The notes under the pieces were generated by a model. That model was not told the DNA's origin. It worked only from the letters and a program-made list of their open reading frames with translations, and did no database searches. From assembly GCA_023255965.1 (NCBI GenBank), contig JAGDWE010000014.1, forward strand, positions 1-11,178: a DNA stretch of 11,178 bases. Reading direction: 5' to 3'. Of this stretch, positions 1 to 5,527 are shown one piece after another. The DNA is from Desulfurococcales archaeon. GTDB lineage: Archaea; Thermoproteota; Thermoprotei_A; Sulfolobales; NBVN01. The translations under genes and the position numbers were made by a program. Position 1 is the first letter of the stretch. Each line of letters begins with the position of its first letter.

Positions 1-2
1 TG

Positions 3-204
3 TTCGCATACGAATACTTGATGATGAGAGGAGAAGCTATGCAAGCGCATCTCTGTGATCCGCCATGCGGTGGGAGATGGATCCTCAGTTGGGAGCACCA
101 TGGCGTTGGGCTCGATGGGATCCCATGAAGTGCGGGCGAGGCTAGTGATCCCGCACCGAGGATCAACTCCGCTCAAGGAATTAAAAATGACTAAAACAAA
201 TTAG
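3..204 (+). pseudogene. tnpB: tnpB-like C-terminal fragment, frameshifted, cut by window edge
   Basis: The frame starting at base 3 reads FAYEYLMMRGEAMQ and onward to a TGA at 126-128. The first part resembles the helix after the RuvC-III aspartate of TnpB (typically DRDVNAAxNIAYEYL). A second frame, open from 28 to the TAG at 202-204, gives a tail ending HRGSTPLKELKMTKTN, of the Arg/Pro/Gly-rich type common at archaeal TnpB C-termini. Reading the first frame into the second needs one frameshift near 105-125, so this is called a broken gene. The zinc ribbon and catalytic residues lie outside the window, so identity rests on the tail and on the IS-like hairpin downstream. The 3' end plus the hairpin may also be the scaffold of an omega (reRNA) transcript. 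Confidence 0.4.
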
Positions 205-280
205 AGGTACCGTGAGAGGAGAAGTGCTATATCCTCCCTACCATATGAGACCACGTATAGCCGCTCCTTACAACTGAAAG

Positions 281-300
281 CCCTGCCCTCCAGGACGGGG
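281..300 (+). repeat. Right-end foldback hairpin of the IS200/IS605-like element
   Basis: CCCTGCCCT (281-289) pairs with AGGACGGGG (292-300) around a two-base gap, giving nine pairs with one C-A mismatch and one G-T wobble. Family consensus ends usually show a fully paired version, so this arm has drifted. The AGGAGGTCAG that follows (301-310) would hold the right cleavage site. Confidence 0.5.
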
Positions 301-310
301 AGGAGGTCAG

Positions 311-1001
311 CTCCTCTAATTCCTCATCACTTAAGACGTCTTCTTTAAACTCAACGCCGAGCTCTGCCTTAAAGCAATTTACCAACCTATCGATGACTTC
401 CTCTCTAGGCGGGATGTGATTCAACTCCTTTTTAAGTGATGTGATCCGCTCAGCCATCGATTTAACTAGATGAGCCCTTAATTTATCGTCAGGCACTCTA
501 AGAATCCTGGAGGCGGTTTCGTAGTCGAAGTCAAGTATAACGTTACCTACTAATACCTATGGAGTTATGGAGTAAAGCAGCCCCATCGCCCGATGCCTTC
601 CTACCGTTAATTACTACATCATTAACTGGCTTACACATGGCATTAAGACCGTAACTCCTATAGAAGCATACGACTGGCTTAAGCAGTTCCTTAAAGAATT
701 CATTAAGGCCAACCTTAGCTAATCTATGATCCCTAGGTACTACTACGTGGTAGAATTGCTGATTGGGTCTAAGTAAACGGCACCACCGCCTACCTGCCTT
801 CTAACTATTGAGATCCCCTTAGATCTACAGAAATCCATATCAACCTCAACACCAGGTAATCGATGAACACTAACACATACGTAGGGCTCAGACGGATACA
901 CCAAAATGAGGGTAGGCGGTCGCTTACCAGTACCCACGTACTTGGCGACAGCTTCATAAACCATCTGAATGAAATAACCGTCCCCCTAAGTTAATTAACC
1001 T
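311..1001 (-). pseudogene. lplA: Lipoate-protein ligase A-like gene, broken by indels and truncated at its 3' end
   Basis: An intact LplA would transfer lipoate to lysines of 2-oxoacid dehydrogenase E2 or glycine-cleavage H proteins. Stitching three frames gives a coherent LplA: RLINLGDGYFIQMVYEAVAK at the start, RRQVGGGAVYLDP (lipoate-binding loop), then QQFYHVVVP, then NDVVINGRKASGDGAA with the catalytic-type lysine, then VGNVILDFDYE and a helical tail to LSDEELEE at 311. The lesions are: one extra base in the C run 982-986; one base missing in the G run 765-767, after which the original frame meets a stop at 743-745; and one extra base near 557. The codon where the start belongs (1002-1004) reads TGA on the minus strand, just after a good GGAGGT ribosome site. 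The last residues are replaced by the IS right end. Part could be assembly error because two indels sit in homopolymers, but four defects favour true decay. Fragment calls at 227-496 and 743-964 are pieces of this gene. Confidence 0.8.
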
Positions 1002-1010
1002 TCAGACCTC

Positions 1011-1040
1011 CAACACGGCACCACACATGAATTCGTGTTG
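1011..1040. repeat. Inverted repeat upstream of the lplA remnant
   Basis: CAACACG at 1011-1017 is repeated as CGTGTTG at 1034-1040 with a 16-base spacer. It lies directly upstream of the ribosome site of the lplA remnant, on the leader side. It could be an operator, a leader hairpin, or a terminator for the small lysine-rich gene, whose stop codon lies about 60 bases further right. Seven base pairs alone could occur by chance. Confidence 0.3.
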
Positions 1041-1099
1041 ATAATTAAAAATAACTACCTAAGCGTAATGCATCAAAGCGTTTAGATTTAAACTTAAAA

Positions 1100-1171
1100 T
1101 TACTTGCCGCATTTAGACGGCTTCTTCTTTTCCTCCTTCTTCTCCTCCTTAACTTCCTTACCCTTACTCAT
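1100..1171 (-). CDS. Tiny lysine-rich protein (23 residues)
   Basis: The minus strand encodes MSKGKEVKEE, then a run of Lys/Glu, then KKKPSKCGK and stop. More than half of the residues are Lys or Glu, and a single cysteine sits in a Ser-Lys-Cys-Gly-Lys tail. Very short charged peptides of this kind recur in crenarchaea, and I take it as probably real because the start follows a TATA-like box (about 1203-1212) by a suitable distance and the frame ends cleanly. No function is recognised. The composition suggests a nucleic-acid-associated or disordered peptide, but that is inference. The chief doubt is its length and the low complexity of the stretch. It lies between the regulator gene upstream and the decayed lplA downstream, on the same strand. 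Confidence 0.45.
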   Translation of the reverse strand: MSKGKEVKEEKKEEKKKPSKCGK

Positions 1172-1202
1172 AAGTACATCCCAGGAGTTATTCCGTAGGA
1201 CA

Positions 1203-1212
1203 GCTTAATAAT
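1203..1212 (-). promoter_or_regulatory. TATA-like box for the lysine-rich peptide gene
   Basis: On the minus strand the AT-rich block ATTATTAAGC lies about 35 bases before the ATG at 1171. This is compatible with a short leader. It is a weak, single-box prediction. Confidence 0.25.
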
Positions 1213-1248
1213 TCTTTGGATAATGGGTGTCTATGGTTTACGTAGAAC

Positions 1249-1644
1249 TTAAGTAGTACTTACCTTAAATAACTTAGTGCATATATTACATTTAGCTACA
1301 TCTACCTCTGGATCTACGTCTCTATGATACCCACATAAGTACTTCCTAGACATCATGTACAGCGTTATCTTGGATATTTCCTCGTAAATTAAGTATTTAT
1401 CTGGCTGCGTCTTAGCTATACTATCTGCTAATCTAGTTATGTACTCCATAACATCGGTGAACTTGCTTATGTCAATTAAGTGACCTCTCTCACCCTTAAC
1501 GTACCTAGTTACAGATGAGGGTGATAGGTCAAGTAGCTTAGCGACCTCCTTCTTAGGTATTTTCCTACTATACAGTTCTACGGCTAATGACCTCTTTATT
1601 GATGGTAGTAAGTACCTGCATATTATCTCGAACGCGCTCTTCAT
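1249..1644 (-). CDS. Helix-turn-helix regulator with C-terminal Cys/His cluster
   Basis: A 131-residue protein. Residues 29-52 (IPKKEVAKLLDLSPSSVTRY and following) form a clear helix-turn-helix of the XRE/sigma-like type, predicted to bind DNA. The C-terminal part holds C104-x2-H107 and C119-x2-C122 (KCNICTKLF), a probable zinc or iron-sulfur site. The layout resembles archaeal predicted transcriptional regulators of the COG2522 kind; that name is from memory. Its ATG directly follows the stop codon of the DUF438 gene with no gap, so the two are almost certainly co-transcribed, and the ribosome site (AGAGG) lies inside the end of that upstream gene. The pairing with a hemerythrin/PAS protein suggests a redox- or gas-responsive regulator, possibly autoregulatory. 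Target genes are not known. Confidence 0.75.
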   Translation of the reverse strand: MKSAFEIICRYLLPSIKRSLAVELYSRKIPKKEVAKLLDLSPSSVTRYVKGERGHLIDISKFTDVMEYITRLADSIAKTQPDKYLIYEEISKITLYMMSRKYLCGYHRDVDPEVDVAKCNICTKLFKVSTT

Positions 1645-2967
1645 TTATAGAACCATCACTTTCCTCTTAATTTCCTCAGGATTATTAACTACATTAGTTA
1701 GATCTTCAACGACCTCCGCAACGCCTAGCACATTACCTTTATCGTCCTTAACGGGAACTATTAATACCCTAATTATCCTGTCGCCCATCCTGGTCCAGAA
1801 CTCCCTATAGGGGGCTCTACTCTCCTTAACCTCCTTAGCGATGTTTTTAACCATGGCTTCAAGCCTCGGCGGGTGGCAGTACTCTAGCCTCCTGCCTATA
1901 ATCGTTTTAGTCCTAGCGAAGCCCTTATGTAGGAAGCTGACTGAGTAGAATTTAACTCTATCATCTAAGTTAGCGTAAGTTACCTCAACCGGTAAGGACC
2001 TAAATAACGCTTTAAACTCCTCAACACTTAAGAAGCCCGTACCTACGTCTAAGTCACCTCCCCCTCTAATTTGATACGTATCTAATTGGATTCCCCTCGA
2101 AATGACGTCCTTAAACTCCTTGGGTAGTTTCTCCAATTGCTCATTAGTCATGATCGGAATTAGCTCATATGGCATTACGGGTTTATCCTTAGCCACCCAC
2201 TTACCCTCCGTACTCACCAACCAACCTAAATCGCTTGCAATCTCATATATAGCCGCCCACTCACCCTCAGTTAGTAATGCCCATAATGCTGGGTATAGTA
2301 TCTTATTCTCCCGGAACACTACCTCACTAACCTCCCTAGCTAACTCAACAGCCTTATTAGCTAATTCCCTAGTCAGTAGTTCATTACTTAGGTCCTCACA
2401 AACCTTCCCCAATAAGTTGCTTAACTCCCTGATCTTAAGAATGACTTGATCCTCCCTAGCCCAGAGAACCCTTGGGACAGCTACGATACCACGCTTCTCA
2501 AGGTATGGGAAGACGGCCATCTGTAACTTCCTGTAATGCAACCTAATCTTCCTTAATTCCTGAAGAACTGACTCAATATTACTTAAATATTTCGCGACCT
2601 CATTCGATTCCCGCGCCTTAAGTAACGAGGAAGCATATAACGACAGTACTTCAGACTGCTTTAGTATATACTCATTCTCCCTCATAAATAGATATAATGG
2701 ATGCCCTACGGGGACCTCATTAAGTTCCCTAGGTTGTAGGTAATCCCTGAATAACGCTACGTGTAAGTCACATAATTTAAGTATCTCATCGACAGATATC
2801 CCCTCCTTAACTAGTTCCTGCTCAATCAATGGTATTTCAATAGGTGATACCTGACCTAATATCTCACCGTAATTCCTCTTTAAATCCTCAATACCTACCC
2901 CTTGATGAATAGCCTTAAGTGCCTTCTTTACGGCTTCGATTTTATTTCTTAGTTCATTATTTGACAT
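1645..2967 (-). CDS. DUF438 / hemerythrin-like / PAS protein
   Basis: A 440-residue soluble protein with the three-part layout of the COG2461 (DUF438) family. Residues 1-78 are the DUF438 helical domain with the signature LCDLHVALF (65-73). Residues about 85-250 are an HHE hemerythrin-like bundle with candidate metal ligands H89, E97, H144, E157 and E220. Residues about 312-428 are a PAS-like domain with ARTKTIIGRR and the CHPP motif (364-367) typical of the family. Hemerythrin domains bind di-iron centres that sense or handle oxygen, nitric oxide or iron; PAS domains bind cofactors or signal. The exact role of this family is unsettled, so a sensor or repair role is inference. The start follows GGTGTGACAT with a TATA box about 37 bases upstream. 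It heads an operon with the regulator at 1249-1644. Confidence 0.85.
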   Translation of the reverse strand: MSNNELRNKIEAVKKALKAIHQGVGIEDLKRNYGEILGQVSPIEIPLIEQELVKEGISVDEILKLCDLHVALFRDYLQPRELNEVPVGHPLYLFMRENEYILKQSEVLSLYASSLLKARESNEVAKYLSNIESVLQELRKIRLHYRKLQMAVFPYLEKRGIVAVPRVLWAREDQVILKIRELSNLLGKVCEDLSNELLTRELANKAVELAREVSEVVFRENKILYPALWALLTEGEWAAIYEIASDLGWLVSTEGKWVAKDKPVMPYELIPIMTNEQLEKLPKEFKDVISRGIQLDTYQIRGGGDLDVGTGFLSVEEFKALFRSLPVEVTYANLDDRVKFYSVSFLHKGFARTKTIIGRRLEYCHPPRLEAMVKNIAKEVKESRAPYREFWTRMGDRIIRVLIVPVKDDKGNVLGVAEVVEDLTNVVNNPEEIKRKVMVL

Positions 2968-2999
2968 ATGTCACACCAAATAACTAAAGTACTAGGGGA

Positions 3000-3009
3000 T
3001 ATTTAAATT
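3000..3009 (-). promoter_or_regulatory. TATA box of the DUF438-regulator operon
   Basis: The minus strand shows AATTTAAATA, followed by CC, centred about 37 bases before the ATG at 2967. This would leave a leader of roughly ten bases carrying a GGTG ribosome site. It sits in an AT-rich 113-base gap after the helicase stop. Confidence 0.45.
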
Positions 3010-3080
3010 TATATCATAAAGGCATTATCAAGGCATCTTTAAGTTAATATGAGTGAAACGCAGTTAATGACATACGGACC

Positions 3081-4862
3081 TTAGAAGAATGTTTTAAATT
3101 TCTCCACGACTTCATCGGCTTTTGATGTTATAGCGTTGTAGTTAATGCCTAGGATATCCCTTAACGACTTACTTAAATACCTTCTATCAGCGAGGACTAT
3201 GAATGCTTTATCGTTCTCGGATCTGACCGCTCGACCAATGGCCTGCATGGTCTTAATGCATGCCTGCATATCTAAGGCTATCCTCCTAGCTAGGTCCTCG
3301 CCTACGTATTTAGCTAATCCTCCCTTGAAGTCCGCAAGGTAGTCGTCTGGTTGAGGGTAGGGTACACCGCACATGATTATAGCCCTCACTAACGATTTAC
3401 CGTCCTTCGACCTAAATTCAACGCCCTCAACTAGCTTACCACCAGCTACTGCATTAATCAACAACTTACTATTACGTAGCACTAGGTTAAGTACGTCACT
3501 TAGCTTAGTCCTCGAATCCTCATTAAGGACCGCGTTCACATCATCTAGGTAGGTAGCAACTTCATTAAGTACCTCATAGCTTGGGTAGACGGCTAATGTT
3601 ACCCCATCATTAACCTCATAGATGCTCTTAACCAGCTTAGCATAGTCCATGAACATCCTCTCAGACCTCCTTAAGTAGCTCGTAGTTAAGGCGGTATAAA
3701 CTAAGTAATATACGTTCTCCTCAGGGAAGATAGGCCCGTAGGATTTATGTACATCCAAGTACTTGACGTCGCTCCTTACTATTAACTCCACCAACTCCTT
3801 ATTAGGCAGCGATCCAGACATCATCAGCACGCCCTTAGCGATCCTTAACCTCTCCATAACTGCTTCATAGCTTATCGGCAACGCATGTACTTCCTTATCC
3901 TCGCGTAGTATGCCGTAAGCATTTACGTACTCTTTATTAAGTACATATAAGAACTTGACTAACCTGCTTAAAGGCGATGTGGTCCTCATCAAGTTCTCAG
4001 GCCTATTCATTAAGTCATTTAAGATCCTTAGCTTAAGCTCCAGCAGTATATCCGATAGCCTCCCCTCAATTACCTCGCAGACTATTAACTCCTTCCCAAT
4101 ACGTTTAAACCTATCGCTACTTACCCCATTAATAACCTTAATTAAGTTCCTTAAGTAATCAGCTACGTCATGATAACCTAGGGCATTAACTACCTCATAT
4201 GCTAATGAAGCTGTCTTTAAGTCTATGGAGGCCGAGATAGCCGTCTGAGGGTTGAGGAGGTTATGTGCTTCATCTATGATTATATAGAAGTCTTCAAGGC
4301 CTAGGTCAGCGAAGGCCGTTGAGTATACGTCCTCCCTGAAGAGGTACGGATACGTCGCGATGATAAAGTCGACATCATCAGCTAGGCTGGTTAGGGCGTA
4401 GAAGGGGCATATAGATAGCTTAATGACTAATTGCCTGGCTATTTCATGGGGGTCTATGGAATCCAACTCCATTAATAGCTTTAGTACGTACTTCCTACTA
4501 TACCTACTTAAATTCGTAAAGTAATTACATAGTCCCTTCATCCTAAGTAACTTACAATTAATCCAGAAGTCCTCCGAAGGCACTTCACGGCCAAATACGA
4601 GCGGACACATCCTCCTACCGCTGAAAACCATGGTGAATGAGGTGCCTGTGGACCTTAACTCACGTATTACTGGAGCTAACTCATTCCTAGTCCTAACCAC
4701 GTAGAATACTTTGCCAGCATCTAAATGCGATAATATAGCAACTAAGGTCTTCCCGAAGCCCGTGGGGGCCTTAAGCGCTATGAAGCCCCCTAAGTTGCTC
4801 CTAATAAATTCTACCGACTCCAGCTGACCCTTCCTGAAGCTACCGTAAGGGGACTTAATCAT
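3081..4862 (-). CDS. xpd: XPD/Rad3-type iron-sulfur DNA helicase (superfamily 2)
   Basis: A 593-residue ATP-dependent 5'-3' DNA helicase of the XPD family, used in repair or in opening damaged or structured DNA. Visible motifs: FRKGQ (9-13, Q-motif-like), Walker A APTGFGKT (32-39), four cysteines at C86, C103, C112 and C152 with the spacing of the 4Fe-4S domain, DEAH (197-200), and motif VI QAIGRAVRS (540-548). Length fits archaeal XPD. A longer reading begins 19 codons upstream at 4919, but that extension covers the AT-rich promoter. The ATG at 4862, giving MIKSPYGSFRKGQ, is preferred because it puts the Q-motif at the usual place and leaves a TATA box about 34 bases upstream, suggesting a very short leader. 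It is transcribed toward the DUF438 operon but is separated from it by 113 bases with a new promoter. Confidence 0.9.
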   Translation of the reverse strand: MIKSPYGSFRKGQLESVEFIRSNLGGFIALKAPTGFGKTLVAILSHLDAGKVFYVVRTRNELAPVIRELRSTGTSFTMVFSGRRMCPLVFGREVPSEDFWINCKLLRMKGLCNYFTNLSRYSRKYVLKLLMELDSIDPHEIARQLVIKLSICPFYALTSLADDVDFIIATYPYLFREDVYSTAFADLGLEDFYIIIDEAHNLLNPQTAISASIDLKTASLAYEVVNALGYHDVADYLRNLIKVINGVSSDRFKRIGKELIVCEVIEGRLSDILLELKLRILNDLMNRPENLMRTTSPLSRLVKFLYVLNKEYVNAYGILREDKEVHALPISYEAVMERLRIAKGVLMMSGSLPNKELVELIVRSDVKYLDVHKSYGPIFPEENVYYLVYTALTTSYLRRSERMFMDYAKLVKSIYEVNDGVTLAVYPSYEVLNEVATYLDDVNAVLNEDSRTKLSDVLNLVLRNSKLLINAVAGGKLVEGVEFRSKDGKSLVRAIIMCGVPYPQPDDYLADFKGGLAKYVGEDLARRIALDMQACIKTMQAIGRAVRSENDKAFIVLADRRYLSKSLRDILGINYNAITSKADEVVEKFKTFF

Positions 4863-4890
4863 TGATACTACAATTATTACTACAGTAGAA

Positions 4891-4900
4891 GGATAAAAAA
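4891..4900 (-). promoter_or_regulatory. TATA box of the helicase gene
   Basis: The minus strand reads CTTTTTTATCC here, centred about 34 bases before the ATG at 4862. This predicts a leader of under ten bases and argues against the longer start at 4919, which would put the promoter inside the gene. Confidence 0.45.
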
Positions 4901-4937
4901 GAAGTTTACTCCTTACCACCGCTTACTCATTATTAGC

Positions 4938-5095
4938 ACGGCGAGATGCCAAATGACTAAGCCATGTTGACTAGGCTCTGCCAACGAAAGACGTCGCTAT
5001 CTCTATCAAGTCCTCCACCGGCTCCTGGTGAGGCCTTCGGTTGTGAGTTCAAAATCGCAGGGCCTCATCATGCGGTCAGAGTCGGAAGTCCTTAC
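4938..5095 (-). ncRNA. Candidate structured non-coding RNA (GC-rich island)
   Basis: About 158 bases upstream of the helicase are clearly GC-richer than the flanking AT-rich DNA and hold no convincing reading frame. Foldable pieces include CCTC-ACC (5012-5019) against GGTGAGG (5027-5033) and a competing stem GAGGCCT (5030-5036) with GGGCCTC (5060-5066). The latter encloses TGTGA (5042-5046) and TCGCA (5055-5059) around an eight-base loop GTTCAAAA. An AGCC/GGCT stem lies near 4960-4975. On the minus strand a TATA-like CTTATAAG (5120-5127) sits about 28 bases before 5095, which sets the strand guess. I looked for tRNA, 5S, SRP RNA, RNase P RNA and C/D-box patterns and none fits. GC islands in AT-rich thermophile spacers often mark RNA genes; that is the main argument. 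Confidence 0.35.
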
Positions 5096-5117
5096 ATCAA
5101 CATAATGCTTAGCTTAA

Positions 5118-5128
5118 GGGCTTATAAG
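5118..5128 (-). promoter_or_regulatory. TATA-like box for the candidate RNA
   Basis: The minus strand shows CTTATAAGCCC, followed about 25 bases later by the start of the GC-rich island near 5095. The core is self-complementary, so direction is inferred from the island's position. Confidence 0.3.
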
Positions 5129-5184
5129 AATGATGCTTATTTAAAAAATAAAAATTATTTTACCTATGGTGTGTACGTTGCCGC

Positions 5185-5346
5185 TTAAGCCTGCTTTGTC
5201 TTAACAAAGACGTAGACAGGTGTACCACATATTGGGCATGAACCCTTTAGGGCCTTCCTTCCATTCTTTAGAGTTACTTCCTGGGGGTTCTTAAGCTCTA
5301 CCTTCTTCCTACACTTAACACAGAACCCAGTTACCACTAGCTGCAC
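5185..5346 (-). CDS. DUF5679 zinc-ribbon protein (53 residues)
   Basis: The minus strand encodes a small protein with FCVKCRKKVELKNP, then EVTLKNGRKALKG, then SCPICGTPVYV. The four cysteines C9, C12, C37 and C40 make a two-CXXC zinc ribbon, and the order and spacing match the small archaeal DUF5679 proteins. Function is unknown for the family; a nucleic-acid or protein-binding role is only a guess. The GTG at 5346 is chosen because a TATA box (5371-5379) lies about 29 bases upstream, as for a leaderless message. The GTG at 5337 is an alternative, with a weak GGGTG ribosome site and a product three residues shorter. It is too short for many gene finders. It diverges from the S-adenosylhomocysteine hydrolase gene. 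Confidence 0.8.
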   Translation of the reverse strand: MQLVVTGFCVKCRKKVELKNPQEVTLKNGRKALKGSCPICGTPVYVFVKTKQA

Positions 5347-5370
5347 CCGTATCTATTTAGAGGTAGAAGG

Positions 5371-5379
5371 TAAATAAAC
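5371..5379 (-). promoter_or_regulatory. TATA box of the DUF5679 gene
   Basis: GTTTATTTA on the minus strand, centred about 29 bases before the GTG at 5346. This fits a leaderless transcript. Confidence 0.4.
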
Positions 5380-5390
5380 CTAGCGTATAT

Positions 5391-5480
5391 GAATCCGTGG
5401 GGAGCCAGCCGTGGACCTATCAGCAGCGTCTAATGCCAGTATTACCGTCCAGACCTTTATTAATGAGGTCCTCCTGCATC
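5391..5480. other. Intergenic block upstream of ahcY, partly GC-rich
   Basis: The 181-base spacer between the divergent DUF5679 and ahcY genes contains a GC-rich stretch (5391-5460) with a direct repeat CCGTGG (5395-5400 and 5409-5414). A short hairpin GACCT/AGGTC with a nine-base AT loop follows (about 5453-5471). I see no reading frame and no known riboswitch. It could be an operator region or a small RNA; support is thin. Confidence 0.25.
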
Positions 5481-5481
5481 T

Positions 5482-5495
5482 CTAAATTATTTTTT
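5482..5495 (+). promoter_or_regulatory. AT-rich TATA region of ahcY
   Basis: CTAAATTATTTTTT lies about 40 bases before the ATG at 5528. It would give a leader of about 15 bases that includes the GGTGGTGAT ribosome site at 5512-5520. Confidence 0.35.
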
Positions 5496-5527
5496 GAATT
5501 AGTGATATATAGGTGGTGATTAATCGA

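Larger units (their letters stand above)
1..310 (+). mobile_element. IS200/IS605-type element, 3' part and right end (decayed)
   Basis: A GC-rich block (1-180) encodes what looks like the tail of a TnpB protein. An AT-richer stretch follows, then a near-palindromic hairpin (281-300) flanked by the phrases CTGAAAGCC and GGGGAGGAGGTCAG. From memory, this hairpin plus GGAGGAGGTCAG closely resembles the right ends of archaeal IS200/IS605 elements, where the transposase recognises a foldback structure and cuts a few bases beyond it. The inferred right boundary is about 307-310, exactly where recognisable lipoate ligase coding sequence on the other strand stops. No tnpA or left end is visible, since the element runs off the window. 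The hairpin has one mismatch and the tnpB tail is frameshifted, so the copy is probably inactive. Family assignment is inference from pattern. Confidence 0.5.

Noticed and set aside
307..330. C/D-box sRNA on the minus strand
   Set aside because: GTGATGA and CTGA are present 13 bases apart, but they lie in lplA coding sequence and at the IS edge, and there is no second half.
227..496. 89-residue minus-strand frame as an independent gene
   Set aside because: It is the C-terminal part of the lplA remnant joined to about 27 residues read through the IS right end; the upstream same-frame sequence continues the ligase.
5030..5066. True tRNA gene
   Set aside because: The acceptor-like and T-arm-like stems are present but D and anticodon arms are absent, the T loop has eight bases and the T stem is weak for a thermophile.
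5042..5071. C/D-box sRNA on the minus strand
   Set aside because: ATGATGA (5065-5071) is followed after 12 bases by TTGA, but no C' or D box follows at any suitable distance.
4964..5188. Plus-strand 74-residue frame
   Set aside because: It crosses the GC-rich island and an AT-rich promoter and has no recognisable domain; its composition is unlike the neighbouring proteins. It also overlaps the end of the DUF5679 gene.
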